Source of the DNA: an uncultured Caryophanales bacterium
GTDB taxonomy: Bacteria; Bacillota_I; Bacilli_A; RFN20; CAG-826
NCBI GenBank assembly: GCA_946404585.1
Contig: CAMJEC010000048.1
Span: 1-7,657 of the forward strand
Reading direction: 5' to 3'
DNA length: 7,657 bases
The notes under the pieces were generated by a model, which was not told where the DNA came from, made no database searches, and worked only from the letters and a program-made list of their open reading frames with translations. The position numbers and the translations under genes were made by a program. Below are positions 1 through 6,209 of the stretch, piece after piece. Each line of letters starts with the position of its first letter. Position 1 is the stretch's first letter.

Positions 1-291
1 ATTGAAAGAAGCCAACTTCTTAATAAAGAAACTGCGATGAAAATGTTAAAAGGTAAATTATATTTAATAGAATTAGAATCTAGACAAAATAAACTCAATT
101 CAATCGTTGGAGAAAAGAAGAATATTGAATGGGGCAGCCAAATCCGTTCTTATGTCTTCTGTCCATATACTTTAGTTAAAGATAATCGTACATCATTTGA
201 AGTCGTTGATGTCGCTTCTGTCATGAACGGAAACATCGATGGATTTATCTATGCTTACCTCCAAATGGAAGCTAAGAAAAACACAAAATAA
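1..291 (+). CDS. prfB: Peptide chain release factor 2, C-terminal part (5' end outside window)
   Basis: This is the last 96 residues of release factor 2, which recognises UAA and UGA in the ribosomal A site and triggers peptide release. The reading frame is open from base 1 and ends in TAA. The fragment carries the RF2-type block WGSQIRSYVFCPYTLVKDNRT, preceded by ERSQLLNKETAMKMLKGKLY and followed by VMNGNIDGFIYAYL, all close to the usual RF2 C-terminus. RF1 has a different sequence at the SQIRSYV position, so RF2 is preferred. The GGQ catalytic loop, the SPF anticodon-like motif and any autoregulatory +1 frameshift site lie upstream and cannot be seen. An internal ATG at base 37 is not the real start. 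uvrB follows after 19 bp with no terminator between them, so the two are probably co-transcribed. Having RF2 implies that UGA is a stop codon in this organism. Confidence 0.95.
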   Translation: MERSQLLNKETAMKMLKGKLYLIELESRQNKLNSIVGEKKNIEWGSQIRSYVFCPYTLVKDNRTSFEVVDVASVMNGNIDGFIYAYLQMEAKKNTK

Positions 292-310
292 TGGAGATTT
301 GCAGACTTTT

Positions 311-2290
311 ATGGATGATAGCCACTTATTTGAGATAGTTTCAAAGTTCAAGCCAACAGGTGACCAACCAACCGCGATTAAACAGTTAAGCGATGGTATT
401 TTAAATGGCAAAAAATTCCAAGTTTTAATGGGCGCGACCGGTACTGGTAAGACTTTTACTATGGCCAACATTATCCAAACTGTTCAAAAGCCAACATTAG
501 TCCTAGTGCATAACAAAACTCTTGCCGGTCAGTTATATTCTGAATTCCAAGAATTATTCCCACATAATCGTGTGGAATACTTTGTATCTAACTTTGATTT
601 TTATCAACCAGAAGCTTATATTCCAAAAAGCGATACATATATTGATAAGAACGCAGTGATGAATGAAGAAATTGAAATGCTTCGTACATCAGCGATTAAT
701 TCTATCTTAGAAAGAAAAGACACAATTATTGTGGCTTCTGTGGCTTCTATATATGGTTTAACTGATCCTGATGAATATCGTAACTTAGTATTCAATATTC
801 GTGTCGGTGAAGAAATTAATAGACAAGAATTATATAAGAAATTAGTGGACGCTCAATATAAACGTAATAACCTTGATTTAGCCCCTGGTACATTTAGAGT
901 TAGGGGAGACGTCATCGAAATAGTGCCTGCTTCTTTCTCTGATGGCGATGTTATTAGAATCGACACTTTTGGTGATGAAGTTGAGAAAATTATCCAATTT
1001 AATCCACTCACTGGTGAAGTTAAACATACCTATCATACTTTCCCTATCTTCCCTGCTTATGACCACGCTTCCACTAGAGAAAGAATTAAAGAAGCTTGTG
1101 TCACCATTAAAGCGGAGCTTGAAGAAAGACTTAAATTCTTTAAGGAAAACGGCAAACTTTTAGAAGCTGAACGTCTAGAGATGAGAACAAATCAAGATAT
1201 GGAAAGCATGCAAGAATTTGGTATGTGTCCTGGTATTGAAAACTATTCTCGCCATATTGATAAAAGAAAGCCAGGTGAAAGGCCTTGGTGCTTATTAGAT
1301 TATTTCCCAGAAGATTTTTTAATGATTGTTGATGAATCTCACGTGACCTTCCCTCAACTTAGAGGCATGTATAACGGTGACCGTTCTAGAAAAGAAACTT
1401 TAGTGGAATATGGTTTTAGATTACCCTCCGCTTTAGACAATAGACCACTTAACTTTGATGAATTTGAAAAGATTATGCCATATGTTGTTTGCACAAGCGC
1501 AACACCAGGCGATTATGAACTTGAAAAAGCGGGTGGAATATCCGCAGAACAAATCATTAGACCAACTGGTTTATTAGATCCAATTATTGAAGTTCGTCCA
1601 ACTTTAGGACAAATTGATGATTTAGTTCATGAAATTAAAACTAGAGTTGATAGAAATGAAAGAACAATGGTTGTTACCCTTACAATTCGTATGGCGGAAG
1701 ACCTCACAAATTATCTTAAAGAAAAAGGCATTAAGGTCGTTTATTTACATCACGAAACTAAGACTTTAGAAAGAAGTGAAATTATTTATCAATTAAGAAA
1801 AGGTAAATATGATGTCCTAGTTGGAATTAACCTATTAAGAGAAGGTTTAGATATTCCTGAAGTTTCGTTGATTTCGATCTTTGATGCAGATAAAGAAGGC
1901 TTCTTAAGAAGTACACGTTCATTAATCCAAATTGTCGGTAGAGCGGCAAGAAACGCTAACGGTTTAGTGGTTATGTATGCTGATAGAACAACTGATTCAA
2001 TGCAAAACTGTATTGAAGAAACAAACCGTAGAAGAAGTATTCAAGAAGCATATAATAACGAGTACGGAATTATCCCACGAACAGTTATCAAAGAAATCCG
2101 TCCACCAATCCATAATAGTGATGATGAAATCAGTGAAATGATTGATGTCACTAAACATGGTAGCCGCGCGGAAATTGAGGCGAAAGTCAAAGAACTCGAA
2201 AAACAAATGCGTCAAGCAGCGAAAGAATTTGACTTTGAAAGAGCGGCCGAGCTTCGAGATATTATTCTCGAAATTAAAGGCAATTTATAA
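311..2290 (+). CDS. uvrB: Excinuclease ABC subunit B (UvrB), 659 aa
   Basis: UvrB is the damage-verifying helicase-like subunit of nucleotide excision repair. It receives DNA from UvrA, inserts a beta-hairpin between the strands and recruits UvrC for incision. Visible elements, numbered from the ATG at 311: Walker A GATGTGKT at 41-48, the damage-sensing hairpin around 92-115, DESH (motif II) at 341-344, CTSATPG (motif III) around 394-400, GINLLREGLD at 505-514, and QIVGRAARN (motif VI) at 540-548. A C-terminal UVR/UvrC-interaction helix hairpin follows at about 622-657. Length matches the family at about 660 residues. The frame is open back to an ATG at 239, but that would overlap prfB by 53 bp and add 24 residues with no family similarity. 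The 311 start gives MDDSHLFEIVSKFKPTGDQP, matching normal UvrB N-termini, with GGAGA at 293-297 as a rather distant SD. The hairpin reads NFDFYQPEAY instead of the usual YYDYYQPEAY. The gene ends in TAA. Confidence 0.97.
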   Translation: MDDSHLFEIVSKFKPTGDQPTAIKQLSDGILNGKKFQVLMGATGTGKTFTMANIIQTVQKPTLVLVHNKTLAGQLYSEFQELFPHNRVEYFVSNFDFYQPEAYIPKSDTYIDKNAVMNEEIEMLRTSAINSILERKDTIIVASVASIYGLTDPDEYRNLVFNIRVGEEINRQELYKKLVDAQYKRNNLDLAPGTFRVRGDVIEIVPASFSDGDVIRIDTFGDEVEKIIQFNPLTGEVKHTYHTFPIFPAYDHASTRERIKEACVTIKAELEERLKFFKENGKLLEAERLEMRTNQDMESMQEFGMCPGIENYSRHIDKRKPGERPWCLLDYFPEDFLMIVDESHVTFPQLRGMYNGDRSRKETLVEYGFRLPSALDNRPLNFDEFEKIMPYVVCTSATPGDYELEKAGGISAEQIIRPTGLLDPIIEVRPTLGQIDDLVHEIKTRVDRNERTMVVTLTIRMAEDLTNYLKEKGIKVVYLHHETKTLERSEIIYQLRKGKYDVLVGINLLREGLDIPEVSLISIFDADKEGFLRSTRSLIQIVGRAARNANGLVVMYADRTTDSMQNCIEETNRRRSIQEAYNNEYGIIPRTVIKEIRPPIHNSDDEISEMIDVTKHGSRAEIEAKVKELEKQMRQAAKEFDFERAAELRDIILEIKGNL

Positions 2291-2310
2291 AAATAAAGTT
2301 TGCTTTATTT
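2291..2310 (+). terminator. AT-rich hairpin immediately after uvrB, possible weak terminator
   Basis: Starting one base after the uvrB stop, AAATAAAG (2291-2298) and CTTTATTT (2303-2310) form a perfect 8-bp stem around a TTTG loop. The stem has a single G-C pair and its T-rich 3' arm is not followed by a further U-run. It could act as a weak terminator, an mRNA 3'-end stabiliser, or be a chance AT palindrome. Partial readthrough into secG remains possible. Confidence 0.35.
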
Positions 2311-2328
2311 AAACGATTCTAATATCAT
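2300..2328 (+). promoter_or_regulatory. Candidate sigma-A promoter for secG
   Basis: TTGCTT at 2300-2305 and TATCAT at 2323-2328 are separated by 17 bp. The -10 matches TATAAT at five of six positions. The -35 is weaker, with only its TTG clearly matching. It would place the transcript start near 2335, followed by the secG SD. The -35 overlaps the uvrB hairpin. In AT-rich DNA such matches are common, so this is tentative. Confidence 0.3.
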
Positions 2329-2362
2329 TGTTATCAGCGATTAAGAAAGGAAGAAAATTCTT

Positions 2363-2605
2363 ATGTTAAATTGGTATGACTGGATTATGTTAGTAGTTGC
2401 TATCATCATCATTGTTCTCTGCTTACTACAAGGCGGTAAATCAGAAGGTGCCTCTGGTGCTATTACCGGTGGTGGCTTAAACGTCTTCGTTAAGACCAAA
2501 GAAAGAGGTGCAGAAAAAGTTGTTTCTGTTTTAACACTTGTCTGTGCAATCTTGTTCTTCTTTATCGCGATCCTTATTGAAATTACCACTAAAACTGCTG
2601 CTTAA
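2363..2605 (+). CDS. secG: Preprotein translocase subunit SecG, 80 aa
   Basis: SecG is the small accessory membrane subunit of the SecYEG protein-export channel, where it assists SecA-driven translocation. The protein has the family architecture. A first transmembrane helix lies at about residues 6-23 (many I, V and L). It is followed by the LLQGGKSEGASGAITGGG signature at about 21-38, a short cytoplasmic loop with KERGAEK, and a second helix at about 53-73. Eighty residues is normal for SecG. AAAGGA at 2346-2351 lies 11 nt before the ATG and serves as SD. In many Firmicutes secG precedes rnr and smpB; here it is followed instead by a terminator and a convergent gene, so it appears to be transcribed alone or as readthrough from prfB-uvrB. 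Confidence 0.93.
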   Translation: MLNWYDWIMLVVAIIIIVLCLLQGGKSEGASGAITGGGLNVFVKTKERGAEKVVSVLTLVCAILFFFIAILIEITTKTAA

Positions 2606-2627
2606 TAGTCAGCCTTAATGGTAAGGA

Positions 2628-2656
2628 AAAAGCGGATTAATTTCCGCTTTTATTTT
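2628..2656. terminator. Bidirectional intrinsic terminator between secG and the DUF308 gene
   Basis: AAAAGCGGA (2628-2636) pairs perfectly with TCCGCTTTT (2643-2651) around the 6-nt loop TTAATT. On the + strand the stem runs into TTTTATTTT (2648-2656). On the - strand it ends in TTTTT. It therefore suits both secG and the convergent membrane-protein gene. The minus-gene TAA stop lies in the loop (2637-2639), and its last codons (K-S-G-N) form one arm. A smaller hairpin, CCTTA-ATGG-TAAGG (2613-2626), sits just before it. Confidence 0.85.
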
Positions 2657-3359
2657 GTTCAATCTGTTTGCTTGTATAATCAAGCTCTTTTATTTCTTCT
2701 TTTTTAGTCTCTTCTGGTTGAGCCTCGTTAACTGGCTCTTCCTTTTTATTTTTCTTATTATTCTTTACCTTAGGAGTGCCATTTTTATTCTTACTTATAA
2801 TTGCTTTAATACCGAGATATAATTCCCAGCCACCCGCAATGAGTAATAAGACACCAACAATGATAGAAGCAACGATATTTAATGCATCTTTAACATTGTT
2901 ATGGAAGATAATCGCTAATATACCAGCGGCAATAAATAATAGTGCGAGTATATAAGTAATAATGATTAAGGCTAATTTATCTTTCTCTTTTCTTATTGTT
3001 AATAAAATAGCTTTCAATAATTGTACAGCGCCCACAACAATAAGAAAAATAGCAATCAAATAAATAAGATATTCTAAAAGCATTAATTGCTTTGTACAGA
3101 GGAAAACACCTAAGGCAATAGAGGCAGAACCATATAACAAACTCGCGGTAATATATTTCTTTGTTTCAAAAAAGAATGCGGTAAGTATAGCGAATAAACC
3201 AAATAAGAATAAGATAACCGCGACAACGATGTTTAAGGCATTTTCTAATACTTCAGTATTATTGTTAATTGCGAAAGCAATAATCACTGCGCCACCAAAT
3301 AGCAATAAAATCGATAAGATTAACTGTAGCCAAACGTATTTACTAAATAAACTTTTCAT
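2637..3359 (-). CDS. DUF308/HdeD-like multi-pass membrane protein, 240 aa
   Basis: This is an integral membrane protein with about six hydrophobic helices, at residues 11-31, 41-63, 70-88, 93-118, 128-152 and 159-185. They are arranged as three successive helical hairpins. The first and third are visibly related: both have GG/AG-rich helix ends, then NNN or HNN, then ALNIV (41-45 and 159-163), then a Leu-rich helix. This short-repeat layout is typical of the DUF308/HdeD family. HdeD has a role in acid resistance in Escherichia coli, but the role here is unknown. The C-terminal tail from about 187 is soluble and highly charged, first Lys/Asn-rich and then Lys/Glu-rich, and is predicted disordered. 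There is no signal peptide beyond the first helix. The start is supported by AGAGGA (plus-strand 3368-3373) 8 nt upstream. The gene is single, divergent from the aminopeptidase, and ends inside a shared terminator. Family assignment rests on topology and repeat pattern, not on a catalytic motif. Confidence 0.8.
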   Translation of the reverse strand: MKSLFSKYVWLQLILSILLLFGGAVIIAFAINNNTEVLENALNIVVAVILFLFGLFAILTAFFFETKKYITASLLYGSASIALGVFLCTKQLMLLEYLIYLIAIFLIVVGAVQLLKAILLTIRKEKDKLALIIITYILALLFIAAGILAIIFHNNVKDALNIVASIIVGVLLLIAGGWELYLGIKAIISKNKNGTPKVKNNKKNKKEEPVNEAQPEETKKEEIKELDYTSKQIEQNKSGN

Positions 3360-3412
3360 ATAGTATTTCCTCTCGAATACTATTATAGTATGTTCAAAGG
3401 AAATATTTAATT
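3360..3412. promoter_or_regulatory. Divergent promoter region with three alternating ATAGTAT heptamers
   Basis: This 53-bp gap serves two divergent genes. ATAGTAT occurs at 3360-3366, inverted at 3377-3383, and direct again at 3385-3391. The first two copies extend to a perfect 8-bp inverted repeat (3360-3367 and 3376-3383). The last two form a perfect 15-bp palindrome with a single central base. Candidate minus-strand -10 is TATAAT (3387-3382), with a poor -35. Candidate plus-strand promoter is TTCATA (3355-3360), 17 bp, TACTAT (3378-3383). Both -10 boxes overlap the repeats. The SD for the aminopeptidase is AAAGGA (3396-3401), and for the minus gene AGAGGA (3373-3368). Operator function is inferred from arrangement only. 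Confidence 0.5.
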
Positions 3413-4639
3413 ATGGAAGAAAAATTATTACGAGATTATGCAAGATTAGTTGCCTTCCAAGGCGGCCACGTCTTAAAAGGCGAAGAAGTTTGGATTAATG
3501 CTGGTCTAGAACAACCTGATTTTGTCACTATGGTCGTTGAAGAATGCTATAAAGCAGGCGCTAAAAAGGTTACTGTTTATTGGCATCATGACCCAGTTAA
3601 CAAACTAGCGTATAAAAACGAAACAGTTAGTAGTTTAGCAACAGTTTCACCAATGATGGTGGCTAAATTCAAATATTGGGTAAAGAAATTACCTGTGGTT
3701 ATTCACATTATTTCTGATGACCCAGACGCGATGAAGGGTGTTAACCAAAACAAAGTTACAAAATCCATGGCAAAACGTTATCCAAAGATTAAGAAATATA
3801 GAGATGCGATGGATGGCAAATACAAATGGACAATCGCTGCTGTCCCTGGCAAAGCTTGGGCCAAGAAAGTCTTCCCTAAATTAAGTGATGAAGATGCTAT
3901 CGAAGCTTTATGGGCCGCTATCTTAAAAACATCCAGAGTGGATGGCAATGATCCAGTTAAAAACTGGGATGACCATAATGACTTCTTGGTTAATCAAAGA
4001 AAGAAATTAGAAGCTTTAGATTTAAGAAAACTCATTTACAAAGCTAATAACGGTACCGATTTCCAAGTCGAACTTGTTAAAGGCATGAAGTGGGGTGGTG
4101 GTGTTGAATTTGCCCCTAATAAAGGTCAATTCAATCCAAATATTCCTTCAGAAGAAGTGTTCACAACTCCAATGAAAGGTAAAGCCGAAGGTACACTCGT
4201 CGCCTCTAAGCCATTATCTTATAATGGTGAATTAATTGAAGACTTCTCTATCTCTTTTAAAGACGGCAAAGTCTGTGCAGTCAAAGCCAGAAAGAACCAA
4301 ACTTTATTAGAAAAGATGGTCAAAATGGATGAAGGCGCTTCAATGTTAGGCGAAGTCGCCTTAGTGCCTTTTGAATCCCCAATTAATCAAACTGGTTTAT
4401 TATTCTATGAAACATTATTTGATGAAAATGCGTGCTGCCACGTTGCTTTAGGCGCTGGTTTCCCAGAATTATATCCAGGTGCTTTAGATATGAATATGGA
4501 ACAAAGAGCCGAAGTCGGCATCAATAACTCCATGATTCATGTTGACTTTATGGTGGGCACTAGAGATTTATCTATCGTTGGTGTGGACGCTAACGGAAAA
4601 CAAATCCAAATCTTTAAAGATGGAACTTGGGCGATCTAA
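3413..4639 (+). CDS. M29-family metallo-aminopeptidase (AmpS/PepS-like), 408 aa
   Basis: This is a cytoplasmic two-metal aminopeptidase that removes N-terminal residues from peptides, contributing to peptide recycling. It is related to Bacillus AmpS, Streptococcus PepS and Thermus aminopeptidase T. The N-terminal half (to about residue 200) is the alpha/beta domain, including a WHHDPV segment at 57-62. The C-terminal half holds the probable metal ligands in family order: Glu247 or Glu248 in NIPSEEVFTTP, Glu314 in MLGEVALVPF, His343 in CCHVALG, and His376 and Asp378 in HVDFMVG. The family Tyr usually found seven residues after the CH-motif His (HxALGxAY) appears here as Phe350 (HVALGAGF). Length of about 408-410 is normal. 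Start: ATG with AAAGGA 11 nt upstream. The TAA stop at 4637-4639 interlocks with the TAG of the convergent gene, giving a 4-bp overlap. The likely terminator lies 31 bp further on. No signal peptide is seen. Confidence 0.93.
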   Translation: MEEKLLRDYARLVAFQGGHVLKGEEVWINAGLEQPDFVTMVVEECYKAGAKKVTVYWHHDPVNKLAYKNETVSSLATVSPMMVAKFKYWVKKLPVVIHIISDDPDAMKGVNQNKVTKSMAKRYPKIKKYRDAMDGKYKWTIAAVPGKAWAKKVFPKLSDEDAIEALWAAILKTSRVDGNDPVKNWDDHNDFLVNQRKKLEALDLRKLIYKANNGTDFQVELVKGMKWGGGVEFAPNKGQFNPNIPSEEVFTTPMKGKAEGTLVASKPLSYNGELIEDFSISFKDGKVCAVKARKNQTLLEKMVKMDEGASMLGEVALVPFESPINQTGLLFYETLFDENACCHVALGAGFPELYPGALDMNMEQRAEVGINNSMIHVDFMVGTRDLSIVGVDANGKQIQIFKDGTWAI

Positions 4640-4947
4640 GCACGTTCAATTCTAATTAATTCCGCAAAATAGATTGTCTTTCTTAAAGGGAGGACAATCT
4701 TTTTATTTACTGGATCAATTTTAGACAAAATAGAAGAGACGGTATTGATTTTATCGTTTCTCCAATACTCGATTAATAACTCTTCTCCATGGTAATTCAC
4801 TAAGATTTCGTTAATATTATCTGCTTCATCAGAAGAGATACTTGGACGTTCCACTTTTTCTTGTTTATTATGTAATTTCTTTAAATAGTCTTCTTGTTCG
4901 TTTAATGATTTATAAGGAGCCCATTTTTTCATTCCACGTTCACTCAT
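4636..4947 (-). CDS. YolD-like family protein, 103 aa
   Basis: This is a small soluble protein of the YolD-like family, whose members are often encoded beside UvrX/YqjW-type Y-family polymerases in Bacillus chromosomes and phages. The family is thought to assist or modulate the polymerase, but its biochemical role is poorly defined. The signature is the N-terminal RGMKKWAPYKSL at residues 4-15, followed by NEQEDYLKKL. A C-terminal beta-rich part contains an I-(D)-P-V-N-K-K-I-V-L segment and ends in LIRIERA. Length is typical at about 100-110. The ATG overlaps the polymerase TGA as ATGA, and a strong SD, AGGAGGG, lies 8 nt upstream within the polymerase reading frame, so translation is probably coupled. 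Its 3' end overlaps the aminopeptidase stop by 4 bp, and the aminopeptidase terminator sits inside its C-terminal codons. I see no clear terminator of its own. Confidence 0.88.
   Translation of the reverse strand: MSERGMKKWAPYKSLNEQEDYLKKLHNKQEKVERPSISSDEADNINEILVNYHGEELLIEYWRNDKINTVSSILSKIDPVNKKIVLPLRKTIYFAELIRIERA
4671..4708 (+). terminator. Intrinsic terminator for the aminopeptidase, embedded in the antisense yolD-like coding region
   Basis: AGATTGTC (4671-4678) pairs perfectly with GACAATCT (4693-4700) and is followed by TTTTATTT. Inside, 4679-4683 can continue the stem against 4688-4692 with two Watson-Crick pairs and three U-G wobbles, leaving a TAAA loop. The wobbles pair only in the plus-strand RNA; in the antisense RNA they become A-C mismatches. 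Together with the 3' T-tract, this points to termination of the plus-strand transcript. It starts 32 nt beyond the aminopeptidase stop codon. Confidence 0.75.
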
Positions 4948-6209
4948 TTACGATGCCCTCCTATAAATTCATTTCTTTCTCTAATGGTGCTTTCTTCTAA
5001 TAAGGAAGAAGCTCTTAAAATAGAGTTCTTACCAAATTTACTTTGTAAAGCATCCATAGTCTTTTGCAATCTATGCCTTTTTAGTTGCTCTTTATCATCT
5101 TCAAACATATTAAGCTGTTGATGAGTAGCGTCACTTAGTTCGCCAAAGCTCAAGCCTATTGTGCGTATAGGTAAATCTTTAATATAAATATGATAGATTT
5201 CTAAAATTGCTTTTAATAAGACTTGGCTATCATCAGTGGGTGCGAGCAATGTGGAGCGGCGCGCAAAACCACCAGAGTTTTTAGAATAACCAACATATAG
5301 ACCCACAACACCAGTCATTTTATTAGCGTTTCTCATTCTCGTGGATAATGTATCAACCATTTCTCTAATAATAGTGATGGCTTCATCTTTGTTATAATCT
5401 CTAAACAATACTTGGCTTAAAGATAAACTATGTTCTTTAGGCTCATATTTTTCATGGATGTCCGCTTCATCGATACCATTTGCGTGTCGCCATAACTGTT
5501 CTCCCATAATACCAAATTTGTTTCTAAGGTAATCGACGTTAGATAAAGCAATGTCTCTAACAGTAAATAAACCCATCTTATTTAATTTAGCTTCAGTTCT
5601 ACTTCCAATGCTCCAAACCTTACTAAGCGGAGTGATAGGCCAAAGTTTTTCTTTAACATCCTCTATAGACATACGAGCAATGCCATTTCTTTCCTTTTTT
5701 GCGTACACATCTAAAGCGATTTTGGCTAAAAAGAAGTTATCACCAATACCTGCAGTGGCCTGTAATCCCGTTTCTTCTTTGATTTGATTAATGATAGTGG
5801 TCACCATTTGAAGTGGTGTTTTATTGTAATATTTTAAATAAGTTGTTAAATCCACGAACGCTTCATCAATGGAATAGACATGCACATCTTCTTCCGCGAC
5901 AAAGTGATATAAAACATCAATAACTTCAGCGCTTTTCTCTAAGTATCTTTCCATTCTTGGAACAGCATAGATATAGTTATATTTCTTTGGTAATTCTTTG
6001 ATTCTACATCTAGAAGGAATACCTTGCTTTTTAAGGAATGGAGACACACTTAAAACAATCGTATTTGTGCCTCTATCTTTATCCGCGACCACGAGTGGAT
6101 CTTTCCATGGATCTAGACCTCTATCAAGGCACTCAACGTATGAATAAAAAGCTTTTAAGTCAATGACGGCAATTACTCTTCTTTTCATATGGGTGAAAGT
6201 ATTATACAT
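4944..6209 (-). CDS. Y-family DNA polymerase, UvrX/YqjW type (DinB/UmuC family), 421 aa
   Basis: This is an error-prone translesion polymerase that copies past damaged bases. The palm has Asp17 in AVIDLKAFY and Asp115-Glu116 in YSIDEAFVD as the metal-binding acids, with Tyr22 in the steric-gate position after Phe21. Thumb helix-hairpin-helix segments include KVWSIGSRTEAKLNKMGL (197-214) and KFGIMGEQLW (231-240). The little-finger domain runs from about 260. QLNMF at 365-369 fits a sliding-clamp binding peptide (QLxLF type). The C-terminus IGGHRK matches the IGGHK ending of Bacillus UvrX, and the whole protein resembles UvrX/YqjW more than classic DinB. Start: the ATG at 6209 gives an N-terminus resembling that of UvrX. 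An internal ATG at 6188 (MKRRVIAV) is the alternative. Neither has a visible SD. Stop is TGA, overlapping the yolD-like ATG. No canonical Gram-positive LexA box (CGAAC-N4-GTTCG) is visible upstream. Confidence 0.93.
   Translation of the reverse strand: MYNTFTHMKRRVIAVIDLKAFYSYVECLDRGLDPWKDPLVVADKDRGTNTIVLSVSPFLKKQGIPSRCRIKELPKKYNYIYAVPRMERYLEKSAEVIDVLYHFVAEEDVHVYSIDEAFVDLTTYLKYYNKTPLQMVTTIINQIKEETGLQATAGIGDNFFLAKIALDVYAKKERNGIARMSIEDVKEKLWPITPLSKVWSIGSRTEAKLNKMGLFTVRDIALSNVDYLRNKFGIMGEQLWRHANGIDEADIHEKYEPKEHSLSLSQVLFRDYNKDEAITIIREMVDTLSTRMRNANKMTGVVGLYVGYSKNSGGFARRSTLLAPTDDSQVLLKAILEIYHIYIKDLPIRTIGLSFGELSDATHQQLNMFEDDKEQLKRHRLQKTMDALQSKFGKNSILRASSLLEESTIRERNEFIGGHRK
4956..4962 (-). promoter_or_regulatory. 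Shine-Dalgarno of the yolD-like gene inside the polymerase 3' end
   Basis: Read on the minus strand, AGGAGGG lies 8 nt before the yolD-like ATG. The same bases include GGA-GGG, the Gly-Gly codons of the polymerase C-terminal IGGHRK motif. It is the strongest SD on this strand and, with the ATGA stop/start overlap, fixes the downstream start. Confidence 0.85.

Noticed and set aside
239..310. N-terminal extension of uvrB from the upstream in-frame ATG at 239
   Set aside because: It overlaps the conserved prfB C-terminus by 53 bp and encodes 24 residues with no UvrB similarity. The ATG at 311 matches the family N-terminus.
193..471. Minus-strand open frame opposite prfB/uvrB, and similar open frames at 878-1066, 1997-2215, 2341-2589, 5551-5787 and 6477-6845
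   Set aside because: They are antisense or off-frame shadows of strongly conserved genes, with no SD and no recognisable family features.
942..1163. Plus-strand 73-residue open frame inside uvrB
   Set aside because: It is an out-of-frame by-product of the conserved uvrB coding sequence and has no independent start signal.
4636..6209. Polymerase/yolD pair as part of a prophage or conjugative element
   Set aside because: This pair is often mobile-associated, but no integrase, phage gene, attachment repeat or compositional shift is visible, and the flanking genes are housekeeping.
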